Below are positions 23,122 through 36,639 of a stretch of DNA of 64,000 bases, piece by piece; position 1 is the first letter of the stretch, and every line of letters begins with the position of its first letter. The position numbers and the translations under genes were made by a program. Below the pieces are notes generated by a model. That model ran no database searches. It was not told where the DNA came from and worked only from the letters and a program-made list of their open reading frames with translations. The DNA lies in the NCBI GenBank assembly GCA_014529385.2, contig CM043969.1:17489446-17553445 (forward strand). Direction: 5' to 3'. This DNA is from Adiantum capillus-veneris (lineage: Eukaryota > Streptophyta > Polypodiopsida > Polypodiales > Pteridaceae).

Positions 23122-24346
23122 TGTAATGGGAATGGCCTATGAACTTAGAGAATAGCGGAATTAAGAGAATTAGAGTGAGCAATTTTGAGAGCATAGAGGG
23201 TGAACTTAATTGGTAGTAGCAACTCTATCATAACACTTAATTAACTAGGCATGAACAATACTTTTACAAGAGAGAGAGTGTAGAGAATATGACAACAGTT
23301 GAGGACCGGATTTATGTGGAGCCGGTCCCCCCTCCAAAAGGCATTTGTATTATAGATTCTCTCATTAAGAGAGACTTGGTACAATACAATCTTTGTGTTC
23401 CTTGAGACCTCCTTGGCAATATGGAGATGGAAGGTTCACACACCAAGCTTTTGCATAATTTCAACAATCAATCTTAGCTTGAAAACAATCAAGAACTTGT
23501 GAACATCATTAATCTTTGTGTTCCCTAAATCATTTGAGTGCATGAAGATGTATACTTTTATGCATCAACTTGTGCTTAAAGCAATAATTAATGATCTACC
23601 TTGCAATACAATTAATCTACTTGCATTAAGTAATTAATCTACTTGCAATAAACCATTAGCCTTCTTGCAATAAGCATAACATGCACTTGTAGAAAGCATT
23701 AACTATCCCAAGCCTCAATCCCAAGACCTCAAACACCTTCGAAGGTGGAGAGAGCTACCAGGGAATGAGGGTAGGGAAGAGGAAGAAGAAACATTTCATA
23801 GGAGAAAGAAGCAGTTCCTCACTTATCATACTCTTGTTGCTAGCATACATAATAGCATAGTAATGAAGGAGGAGATGGTAAGCTTAAGCATTGAAGCATG
23901 GCTCTTGGTTGGATTTGCACTCCATAGCCAAGAGAGTTGGTGTAGGCTCTCAACTTCTCAAGGAGCTTGGAGAAGGAGATGGAGCTCTTGCACTTTGCAT
24001 AGCACCCCATGAGAGTGTTTGTGAGTGTGTGTGGGTGAGTATACCCCCTAAGCAACCCCCTAGCTTGCTTGGGTCGACCCCCCCTTGTAGCTCATGCTTG
24101 AAGCTCATTGGAGCCCTCCAGGCCTAGCCAATCACAAGCAGGAGCCATTACAAGCAACAGGGGTAGCCTTGGGACAAGTGTCCCCCTTTCCCCTTTGAGA
24201 GAGAGGACTTGATAAATGCAAAATCAATTAATTAAATATCCTAAATTATCATTGGACCCCTTGGGTGGCCAACCAATAGGCTTCAGGCACACCATGAGGA
24301 GGAACTTGACAAGTGTCCTTGCTGCCTCTTCAAGCTGGGGTTTCCC

Positions 24347-24381
<35 letters not shown>

Positions 24382-24972
24382 CTCTCTCATCCCCCCCCTT
24401 GTAGGCTCGCCCCCCTCCTTGTAGGGATCTTTTTGACTTTGGATGAGCAAGCCCCTTAGTCATCAAGCATGACAAAGCACTTGAACTAGGGGGGTGTTCC
24501 CACAAGCATCTCAGGCAAGCATCTCAAGGCACCTCAAGCACCTTAATCATGTAGCAAGTCAAGCACCTCAAGCATGGAGCCAGTCAAGCACCTCAAGCAT
24601 CTTAATCAAGCACCTCAATCATGTCAAGCACCTCAAGCATGACAAGCACCTCAAGCAGGACAAGCACCTCGAGCTTAGGCCGGGTTCCCACCTCAAGCTC
24701 AGCCCTAGCTTGCCTAAGGTCAAAGGACTTTTACACACATTATTGGAGGTCTTCAATGAAGCTAACCCTAAGGTCTTATGCTCCATTGGTTAGCCTTTCT
24801 CTTTGATAGACCATCTCTCATTTGGGCCCCTTAACCATTGGCCCCGTGTTGAGATAGATCTATAAGCACATGTCTATATCTTAACCCTTGTCCCCGTGTA
24901 TTCTCCCACATTAAGTGATCAGTTTAATATGAGAAAATCATTTGGGTTGGATAGATATTAATTTTTATGACA
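23122..24972 (-). repeat. LTR 1 of the array
   Basis: 1,851 bases, TGTAATGG to ATGACA (plus strand), preceded by TATCA. It contains a (TG)n tract near 24351-24380 and a minisatellite of CAAGCACCT units at about 24510-24670. Confidence 0.93.
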
Positions 24973-24986
24973 TTACCTCTCTCTTG
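24973..24986 (-). other. Polypurine tract next to LTR 1
   Basis: The minus strand reads CAAGAGAGAGGTAA immediately before the TGTCAT start of the LTR. An identical tract lies at 29890-29903 next to LTR 2. Confidence 0.8.
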
Positions 24987-25494
24987 AAATCATAGTCGTC
25001 CTCGACTATGAGGTAGAGATGGTAAAGTCTCACCCATTAGTCCATTGGTCTTAGCGGGTAGAGGATCCATTTTTACCCTACGACATCATTCCAGAGTGGA
25101 TGACTAATCCACTTGGTGCTTGAGAGACATTGTCTACCGCAAGCATGTCTACTCTTTTTAGTCCATATCATACTTCCAAAGTAGAGTGACAAGGTCTACT
25201 TGGTGTTTGGGAGACGTAGTCACCACAAACATGATCCTAAGTATGCATACTTTAAAATTTGTGCACAAAACATAAAAAGAGAGTCTTATAAGACAAAAAC
25301 ATTGATCATTTAAAATGCATTTCTTTTACATTTGCTTACTCTTTTGTGTCATTGTAAGAATCATTAACAAGGTTCATATTATCCTTAAGCCCTGTTCTTT
25401 GCATGCATTTAGCATCTTTGAAAGGATAATTAAATAAGATACTGTCAGTAATCTTACCATTTCTTAATACCTTGTCTTCTTATTGAAGGATGAA

Positions 25495-26282
25495 CTTGGG
25501 TTGGAGCTCCGCTGCTTCATCCTTGATCTATGGCGGGTCTTTATTTGTGTATAATTTGCCTTAGATGAGCCTTGGGGAAGTTTAGTAAGACCCAACTTTT
25601 TTTTTTCTTCTTCTTCTTTTTTTTTAAAAAAAAGGATAAGGCTCTTTTGTGCCTAACGGCAGGAGCCTCTTTTGCCTAGCTAATAAATGGGTATAGCCTG
25701 TTTAATCTTGTAAAAAGATTCGTTTTGATCTCGGCTATACTCCTTTGCAATGAAGATCTTCCCAGGCATCTTAAACTACAAGGGACTTTTGGATCTTCCG
25801 CCTTTAGCCTCGAAAGGCAGTTTCTCCTTAGAAGTATGTTCACGTTATTAGAGACATACTGTTGTTAAGATAAGTACTTCTCTCATTTTGAGCATTGATC
25901 TACTTCGAATCACAGGCTTTTAGTAGATCAAGGATCATTAGTTTTGTAACTTTTCTTTTGGCCATCCATTGGAATAGTAGGCCGACATAAGAGGATTACT
26001 CTAATTCTGATAGAGACTCTATCAAAAATTAGTGGTCATAGTAGGATTTCTATTCGACACAATTGGATGTTGGAAAGCCATGGTACTTTTTTCATACTTC
26101 ATCTTTTGGTATACCATACATTTTGAAACATTCTCTTGTATGTTATTGTTTCTTGGTAAGCCAATACAAGTATGCTTTTACTCCTAGCAGTGTAAATTCG
26201 AATTCCTCTTTGCCCCGCATATGGAAGGAGCATGGGAAGTAAGGAAGATATAGCCTATTGAGGTATGGAAGATAACCATCCT
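25495..26282 (-). pseudogene. Integrase C-terminal remnant in internal region 1
   Basis: No open frame remains. The sequence follows 57640-58841 of the coding relative base by base in long stretches, for example TCTACTTCGAATCACAGGC with TCTACTTCTATAACATAAG. Homology stops at about 26282 and resumes in gag, which marks a deletion of about 2.2 kb. Confidence 0.75.
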
Positions 26283-27552
26283 TTTACCTCTATAGACTCC
26301 TTTCTCCTTAACTTTGTTATCGGTGTTGCTAGAGTTGCCTTTGGAGGAAGTTTGAGCATTAGTCCTCCCTCTAGGCTCATTTTGATCCTTCACTTCCATG
26401 GGTTTAGAGTTTTTCTTAACCCCTTGTTGGGAATCGATTTGAGAGGCGACCATAGTATGGTGTATGACCGCTGATATGGTATTAGGCCTTTGCTAGTTAA
26501 TATGCTCGGCCTTCTCTTCAAAAATACCCGCACATAATTGTTGCTCTTGCTCTCCAAAGTCTATCTTTTTGTAGATAGTGGCTTTGAGAAATAAATCCCA
26601 AAACTTATCTACATACTTTTGGATAGACTCGTAGGGAGAGAGTTTCAAGTTTTGCCATTCTGTGAGGACATTTGCTTGAGCGTTGATTGCCAAAAACTGT
26701 TTTATGATGGAGGCTCTTAAAGCCTTCCATGTCTTTGGAGATTTTATTTGGACTTGTAGGCTATCCCACCGTTGTCGAGCGGAACTTTGGTAATGCATAG
26801 ATACTTGGCGTAGCTTGGAGGACTCTGTGAAGCCCTCGTCCCCAAAGGCCGCATCAAATTGCTGGATGAAGGCCAACACTTTGTCGGTAGCACCAAAGGT
26901 GCCATCGTAGGTGAGAAAAGAGATACTCTTTCCTCCCTCCTTGAACTTCTTTAGCTTTTGTGACCTTCGCCATGCAGGAAATGATTTAAGATGTCTTCCC
27001 CTCTTGTATTCTCTAGGAGAATAGCCATAACTTTCATCGGAAGAGGAGGAAGGTGAAGAAGAAGGAGAAGAGGGTGACCTCTTCCTAGCCCTTTTCTTCC
27101 TTTGTTTCCTCTCTTACCTTTCAGAGTGATGAGGAGAAGGATTATAGGTTGCTCTTTTCCTCTTGGGAGGAGTAGGCGATCGTCTAGACCGTCGTCTTCG
27201 TGGAGCCACCTCTTCAGAAGAACTTAGACTTTCATTGCTTTTCTTTATCTTTGGATTCCTCCTCTCGAATGGGAGAGAGTCTTCTTTTGGGGGTCTCTTC
27301 AAGAGGCCTCCTAAGCTCTCTCTCCTCTAGAAGAGGAAGGGAAATTCCATAAGCACGAAGTTGTTGAGTAACTTCGGCTTGCAAAACAGGGTTGCCCATA
27401 GCTTGTTGCAACCTAGTGACGAGATAATTCACAAACATGGGAGAATCATCATTAGCACCTTCATGTGCAAAATCAAAGCTATCAATGTTCATTCTACTCT
27501 CTTGATTATTGTCAGCCATGTTAACAAAATTTATGTTTATACTTAGTGTATG
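26283..27552 (-). pseudogene. Ty3-gypsy gag, copy 1
   Basis: Read from right to left: N-terminus MADNNQESRMNIDSFDF at about 27520. It is followed by a Ser/Arg-rich segment and the capsid part with KVLAFIQQFDAAFGDEGFTESSKL and KVDKFWDLF-like helices typical of Retrotrans_gag. It then runs to a Lys-rich tail fused by the deletion to integrase remnant. A frameshift near 27290 is shared with copy 2. TAA at 27114-27116 stands where copy 2 has CAA. Gag would build the particle; pol must come from elsewhere. Confidence 0.85.
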
Positions 27553-27920
27553 CTTAGGCAATACAAAACCTTAGTTGCCACTCCTCTTAGCCTTTGAAAA
27601 TCGGCTCTTAAGTATCTACACCCACGGCTCAAAGTGGTTAATTATAGAGAGTAGTGGAGTAGGTCTAACATAGCAGAGTTGCCAAGGGCTAGCACCTTTC
27701 GGACTTCTTATGGCTCAATAATGGTGAAGCCGTAGGCAAGTCTAAAAAGACTCCATTATTAAGTCCAAAGCTCCCGAGGTGTGCACCATCCCCCACATAG
27801 TGGGATTAACAAAACCGATATTAGATCCCAGTTCCACTTACCCTATTATAATTAACAACATCAACCATTTATAGGCTACTTAAGGACCTCTCTTCTTAAG
27901 TAAGAAAAGAGAATCCAAAT

Positions 27921-27932
27921 GCTCTGATACCA
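27921..27932 (-). other. Primer-binding site, internal region 1
   Basis: Minus strand TGGTATCAGAGC, complementary to initiator tRNA-Met, one base from LTR 2. Confidence 0.93.
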
Positions 27933-27933
27933 A

Positions 27934-29889
<1,956 letters not shown>

Positions 29890-31199
29890 TTACCTCTCTC
29901 TTGAAATCATAGTCGTCCTCGACTATGAGGTAGAGATGGTAAAGTCTCACCCATTAGTCCATTGGTCTTAGCGGGTAGAGGATCCATTTTTACCCTACGA
30001 CATCATTCCAGAGTGGATGACTAATCCACTTGGTGCTTGAGAGACATTGTCTACCGCAAGCATGTCTACTCTTTTTAGTCCATATCATACTTCCAAAGTA
30101 GAGTGACAAGGTCTACTTGGTGTTTGGGAGACGTAGTCACCACAAACATGATCCTAAGTATGCATACTTTATAATTTGTGCACAAAACATAAAAAGAGAG
30201 TCTTATAAGACAAAAACATTGATCATTTAAAATGCATTTCTTTTACATTTGCTTACTCTTTTGTGTCATTGTAAGAATCATTAACAAGGTTCATATTATC
30301 CTTAAGCCCTATTCTTTGCATGCATTTAGCATCTTTGAAAGGATAATTAAATAAGATACTGTCAGTAATCTTACCATTTCTTAATACCTTGTCTTCTTGT
30401 TGAAGGATGAACTTGGGTTGGAGCTCCTCTGCTTCATCCTTGATCTGTGGCGGGTCTTTATTTGTGTATAATTTGCCTTAGATGAGCCTTGGGGAAGTTT
30501 AGTAAGACCCAACTTTTTTTTTTCTTCTTCTTCTTTTTTTTTTTAAAAAAGGATAAGGCTCTTTTGTGCCTAACGGCAGGAGCCTCTTTTGCCTAGCTAA
30601 TAAATGGGTATAGCCTGTTTAATCTTGTAAAAAGATTCGTTTTGATCTCGGCTATACTCCTTTGCAATGAAGATCTTCCCAGGCATCTTGAACTACAAGG
30701 GACTTTTGGATCTTCCGCCTTTAGCCTCGAAAGGCAGTTTCTCCTTAGAAGTATGTTCACGTTATTAGAGACATACTGTTGTTAAGATAAGTACTTCTCT
30801 CATTTTGAGCATTGATCTACTTCGAATCACAGGCTTTTAGTAGATCAAGGATCATTAGTTTTGTAACTTTTCTTTTGGCCATCCATTGGAATAGTAGGCC
30901 GACATAAGAGGATTACTCTAATTCTGATAGAGACTCTATCAAAAATTAGTGGTCATAGTAGGATTTCTATTCGACACAATTGGATGTTGGAAAGCCATGG
31001 TCCTTTTTTCATACTTCATCTTTTGGTATACCATACATTTTGAAACATTCTCTTGTATGTTATTGTTTCTTGGTAAGCCAATACAAGTATGCTTTTACTC
31101 CTAGCAGTGTAAATTCGAATTCCTCTTTGCCCCGCATATGGAAGGAGCATGGGAAGTAAGGAAGATATAGCCTATTGAGGTATGGAAGATAACCATCCT
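29890..31199 (-). pseudogene. Integrase remnant in internal region 2
   Basis: Near-identical second copy of 24973-26282, beginning with the polypurine tract at 29890-29903. It has the same ~2.2-kb deletion junction near 31199. Confidence 0.8.
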
Positions 31200-32469
31200 T
31201 TTACCTTTATAGACTCCTTTCTCCTTAACTTTGTTATCGGTGTTGCTAGAGTTGCCTTTGGAGGAAGTTTGAGCATTAGTCCTCCCTCTAGGCTCATTTT
31301 GATCCTTCACTTCCATGGGTTTAGAGTTTTTCTTAACCCCTTGTTGGGAATCGATTTGAGAGGCGACCATAGTATGGTGTATGACCGCCGATATGGTATT
31401 AGGCCTTTGTTAGTTAATATGCTCGGCCTTCTCTTCAGAAATACCCGCACATAATTGTTGCTCTTGCTCCCCAAAGTCTATCTTTTTGTAGATAGTGGCT
31501 TTGAGAAATAAATCCCAAAACTTATCTACATACTTTTGGATAGACTCGTAGGGAGAGAGTTTCAAGTTTTGCCATTCTGTGAGGACATTTTCTTGAGCGT
31601 TGATTGCCAAAAACTGTTTTATGATGGAGGCTCTTAAAGCCTTCCATGTCTTTGGAGATTTTCTTTGGGCTTGTAGGCTATCCCACCATTGTCGAGCGGA
31701 ACTTTGGTAATGCATAGATACTTAGCATAGCTTGGAGGACTCTGTGAAGCCCTCGTCCCCAAAGGCCGCATCAAATTGCTGGATGAAGGCCAACACTTTG
31801 TCGATAGCACCAAAGGTGCCATCGTAGGTGAGAAAAGAGATACTCTTTCCTCCCTCCTTGAACTTCTTTAGCTTTTGTGACCTTCGCCATGCGGGAAATG
31901 ATTTGAGATGTCCTCCCCTCTTGTATTCTCTAGGAGAATATCCATAACTTTCATCGGAAGAGGAGGAAGGTGAAGAAGAAGGAGAAGAGGGTGACCTCTT
32001 CCTAGCCCTTTTCTTCCTTTGTTTCCTCTCTTGCCTTTCAGAGTGATGAGGAGAAGGACTATAGGTTCCTCTTTTCCTCCTGGGAGGAGTAGGCGATCGT
32101 CTAGACCGCCGTCTTCCTGGAGCCACCTCTTCAGAAGAACTTAGACTTTCATTGCTTTTCTTTATCTTTGGATTCCTCCTCTCGAATGGGAGAGAGTCTT
32201 CTTTTGGGGGTCTCTTCAAGAGGCCTCCTAAGCTCTCTCTCCTCTAGAAGAGGAAGGGAAATTCCATAAGCACGAAGTTGTTGAGTAACTTCGGCTTGCA
32301 AAACAGGGTTGCCCATAGCTTGTTGCAACCTAGTGACGAGATAATTCACAAACATGGGAGAATCATCATTAGCACCTTCATGTGCAAAATCAAAGCTATC
32401 AATGTTCATTCTACTCTCTTGATTATTGTCAGCCATGTTAACAAAATTTATGTTTATACTTAGTGTATG
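31200..32469 (-). pseudogene. Ty3-gypsy gag, copy 2
   Basis: The same gag as copy 1 with the same frameshift near 32207. The frame stays open through the Ser/Arg-rich part where copy 1 has its stop. It closes with TGC TAA at 31725-31720, where copy 1 reads CGC CAA. The two copies therefore carry different, single C-to-T breaks. Confidence 0.85.
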
Positions 32470-32837
32470 CTTAGGCAATACAAAACCTTAGTTGCCACTC
32501 CTCTTAGCCTTTGAAAATCGGCTCTTAAGTATCTACACCCACGGCTCAAAGTGGTTAATTATAGAGAGTAGTGGAGTAGGTCTAACATAGCAGAGTTGCC
32601 AAGGGCTAGCTCCTTTCGGACTTCTTATGGCTCAATAATGGTGAAGCCGTAGGCAAGTCTAAAAAAACTCCATTATTAAGTCCAAAGCTCCCGAGGTGTG
32701 CACCATCCCCCACATAGTGGGATTAACAAAACCGATATTAGATCCCAGTTCCACTTACCCTATTATAATTAACAACATCAACCATTTATAGGCTACTTAA
32801 GGACCTCTCTTCTTAAGTAAGAAAAGAGAAACCAAAT

Positions 32838-32849
32838 GCTCTGATACCA
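32838..32849 (-). other. Primer-binding site, internal region 2
   Basis: Minus strand TGGTATCAGAGC, one base from LTR 3. Confidence 0.93.
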
Positions 32850-32850
32850 A

Positions 32851-35019
32851 TGTAATGGGAATGGCCTATGAACTTAGAGAATAGCGGAATTAAGAGAATT
32901 AGAGTGAGCAATTTTGAGAGTATAGAGGGTGAACTTAATTGGTAGTAGCAACTCTATCATAACACTTAATTAACTAGGCATGAACAATACTTTTACAAGA
33001 GAGAGAGTGTAGAGAATATGACAACAGTTGAGGACCGGATTTATGTGGAGCCGTTCCCCCCTCCAAAAGGAATTTGTATTATAGATTCTCTCATTAAGAG
33101 AGACTTGGTACAATACAATCTTTGTGTTCCTTGAGACCTCCTTGGCAATATGGAGATGGAAGGTTCACACACCAAGCTTTTGCATAATTTCAACAATCAA
33201 TCTTAGCTTGAAAACAATCAAGAACTTGTGAACATCATTAATCTTTGTGTTCCCTAAATCATTTGAGTGCATGAAGATGTATACTTTTATGCATCAACTT
33301 GTGCTTAAAGCAATAATTAATATACCTTGCAATACAATTAATCTACTTGCATTAAGTAATTAATCTACTTGCAATAAACCATTAGCCTTCTTGCAATAAG
33401 CATAACATGCACTTGTAGAAAGCATTAACTATCCCAAGCCTCAATCCCAAGACCTCAAACACCTTTGAAGGTGGAGAGAGCTAGCAGGGAATGAGGGTAG
33501 GGAAGAGGAAGAAGAAACATTTCATAGGAGAAAGAAGCAGTTCCTCACTTATCATACTCTTGTTGCTAGCATACATAATAGCATAGTAATGAAGAAGGAG
33601 GAGATGGTAAGCTTAAGCATTGAAGCATGGCTCTTGGTTGGATTTGCACTCCATAGCCAAGAGAGTTGGTGTAGGCTCTCAACTTCTCAAGGAGCTTGCA
33701 ATAAGCATAACATGCACTTGTAGAAAGCATTAACTATCCCAAGCCTCAATCCCAAGACCTCAAACACCTTCGAAGGTGGAGAGAGCTAGCAGGGAATGAG
33801 GGTAGGGAAGAGGAAGAAGAAACATTTCATAGGAGAAAGAAGCAGTTCCTCACTTATCATACTCTTGTTGCTAGCATACATAATAGCATAGTAATGAAGA
33901 AGGAGGAGATGGTAAGCTTAAGCATTGAAGCATGGCTCTTGGTTGGATTTGCACTCCATAGCCAAGAGAGTTGGTGTAGGCTCTCAACTTCTCAAGGAGC
34001 TTGGAGAAGGAGATGGAGCTCTTGCACTTTGCATAGAACCCCATGAGAGTTTTTGTGAGTGTGTGTGGGTGAGTATACCCCCTAAGCAACCCCCTAGCTT
34101 GCTTGGGTTGACCCCCCCTTGTAGCTCATGCTTGAAGCTCATTGGACCCCTCCAGGCCTAGCCAATCACAAGCATGAGCCATTACAAGCAACAGGGGTAG
34201 CCTTGGGACAAGTGTCCCCCTTTCCCCTTTGAGAGAGAGGACTTGATAAATGCAAAATCAATTAATTAAATATCCTAAATTATCATTGTACCCCTTGGGT
34301 GGCCAACCAATAGGCTTCAGGCACACCATGAGGGCAACATGAGGAGGAACTTGACAAGTGTCCTTGCTGCCTCTTCAAGCTGGGGTTTCCCTTGTGTGTG
34401 TGTGTGTGTGTGTGTGTGTTCTCTCTCATCCCCCCCTTGTAGGCTTGCCCCCCTCCTTGTAGGGATCTTTTTGACTTTGGATGAGCAAGCCCCTTAGTCA
34501 TCAAGCATGACAAAGCACTTGAACTAGGGGGGTGTTCCCACAAGCATCTCAGGCAAGCATCTCAAGGCACCTCAAGCACCTTAATCATGTAGCAAGTCAA
34601 GCACCTCAAGCATGGAGCCAGTCAAGCACCTCAAGCATCTTAATCAAGCACCTCAATCATGTCAAGCACCTCAAGCATGACAAGCACCTCAAGCAGGACA
34701 AGCACCTCGAGCTTAGGCCGGGTTCCCACCTCAAGCTCAGCCCTAGCTTGCCTAAGGTGCCTAAGGTCAAAGGACTTTTACACACATTATTGGAGGTCTT
34801 CAATGAAGCTAACCCTAAGGTCTTATGCTCCATTGGTTAGCCTTGCTCTTTGATAGACCATCTCTCATTTGGGCCCCTTAACCATTGGCCCCGTGTTGAG
34901 ATAGATCTATAAGCACATGTCTATATCTTAACCCTTGTCCCCGTGTATTCTCCCACATTAAGTGATCAGTTTAATATGAGAAAATCATTTGGGTTGGATA
35001 GATATTAATTTATATGACA
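32851..35019 (-). repeat. LTR 3 of the array, with an internal duplication
   Basis: 2,169 bases, ending ATGACA before the target duplicate TATCA. A 305-base segment starting TTGCAATAAGCATAAC is present twice in tandem (from 33391 and from 33696), which explains the extra length. Its (TG)n tract is short (about 34395-34420). Confidence 0.93.
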
Positions 35020-35290
35020 TATCATATGCGTGTGAAAGTATGCGTCTACAAACGTATGTTTCAGCAAACATACGCGTATGATAAAAACTATGTTTCCATT
35101 TATATTCTCCTTCACATCCAATATTTATCTACTCTTAGTCTAGGACCAAATACAGATTCCCATTGTTTCCATTTATAACTTCCTTCATATCCGATTTCAT
35201 ATCTACTCTTATCAACCCAATTATAGTGAATATAGATCATGAATGCAAATATTAGAAAACAAAAATGGATATAGTGAAGCAAGTTATTAT

Positions 35291-36021
35291 CTGAGATTGT
35301 TCAAGAAGATGCACAGGATGTTTGACATATGAATTTCTTCCAATATGCTTTCTGCACACATCCTTCTTATTGGGTGAAACACGAGTGTTAGACATCCAAA
35401 AAGAGAAATCAACTCTTTCTCATCAGGTGTTATGAAACCACGATCCATGGGCTGTTGAGCACACAAAGAGATTGGCAAATTGCCATCACCTTCTGCCCTC
35501 AACCGATTCTTTGCAGCTATGAAGTTCCTCTTGTGCAAATTTAGCAATTTAGATGCAGCTGAAACATTCACTTTTGAGGTGGTACACTCAACATTCATAA
35601 GCATTGTGGTGATGAACCTTTTAAGAAAGAGCTCCTCTCCGCTCTTGGGTAATTTGATTGCATCTGTTGTGTTGCGTATGGTTTCAACGAAGGTTGTTTG
35701 TGCCCTCGGCATATCAAGGTCTCCAAGAGAAGGATGTTTGACCAACTTGCACAAAATATCTGAGTGCGATGCAACATCGAGGGCCTTTGTACGCCGATTG
35801 AAGAGCATAACAAGGTCATTGCGAAGTCTTTGACGCTTTGCATCATCAGCACCATTTTGATCATTATCTTCCTCATGTGCTACCTACTCAAGCTTGTTCT
35901 TAGCACGCTGCTCCCTCTTTTTCCTAGCATGATATTCCTTGACCACATCAACAACATACCTAGCACATAGTTCACAGTGAGGCTGAGAGCAGTCACATAC
36001 AGTGTGAGATTCTTACTCCAT
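35291..36021 (-). pseudogene. DDE-type transposase of an unnamed family, N-terminal exon
   Basis: From ATG 36021: a Cys/His cluster VCDCSQPHCELCARY, a basic helix HARKKREQRAKNK, an acidic patch, and a helix-turn-helix-like SAASKLLNLHKRNFIAAKNR. After a frameshift in the A-run at about 35400 comes FWMSNTRVSPNKKDVCRKH and VKHPVHLLEQSQ, where the exon ends at 35291. The VSPNKKDV segment followed by an ELF-NFKEQY segment in the next exon (21601) is the order I recall for this family. TAA two codons after the ATG and TAG at 35886 break it. The donor reads AT instead of GT. Joining it to the distant C-terminal exons is inference, but strand, order and phase agree. Confidence 0.62.
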
Positions 36022-36131
36022 GCTAGAGAGGGAGAGATTGAGAGAGGTGATAGGCCTACAGAGTAAAACAACAAGCTGTGCTCCTACACAGAGAGTTAGA
36101 GAGAGACAGGAAAACGAGAGAGCGGGAAGAC

Positions 36132-36295
36132 AAAGAGCTGGCTGACGTGCATAGCTAAGAGCTACAGAGCCGTCTTCTATATTTGAAAAAGAGGTGTGGA
36201 AATAGTAATGGTGTAAAGAGCTGGCTGACGTGCATAGTTAAGAGGTACAGAGCCGTCTTCTATATTTAACAAAAAGTTGTGGAAATTCTATATTT
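36132..36295. repeat. 83-base tandem duplication upstream of the DDE gene
   Basis: AAAGAGCTGGCTGACGTGCA and its downstream sequence to CGTCTTCTATATTT occur at 36132 and again at 36215, about 110 bases upstream of the gene's ATG on the minus strand. This could be a duplicated promoter segment. Confidence 0.85.
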
Positions 36296-36548
36296 AATTA
36301 AAAATCTGTTCAAAAGAAAATATCGAATTGAACTAATATAGATGGTTTTATGTACGGGTTATAAAACCTCTGTCCGGGACAAGGTTTTTGGTCCACCTAT
36401 TCATGCATCCACCCTGGCCTATGTCCGACCGCCCACATTTATCTCCTTATTCTTTATACATACAAAGAATAAGGAGCTCTCACTCATTCTCACATTGTGC
36501 TCATACAGTGAGTTTTGGGAGCTCCACCCCACATCCCTGTGATGCTCT

Positions 36549-36555
36549 CTCCCCC

Positions 36556-36588
<33 letters not shown>

Positions 36589-36590
36589 GC
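36549..36590. repeat. C-run followed by (CT)n
   Basis: About 18 C bases, then CT repeats. An apparent reading frame passes through it into the gypsy pol, but the simple repeat itself is not coding sequence. Confidence 0.9.
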
Positions 36591-36639
36591 ATTCTCTCTT
36601 CTTGCTCCTTCACTTGATCCAGCAGGAACAATCTACTGT

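Noticed and set aside
24494-24793. 99-residue frame rich in His, Leu and Lys, repeated at 29411 and 34532
   Set aside because: It reads through the CAAGCACCT minisatellite of the LTR and is kept open by the repeat unit, not by selection.
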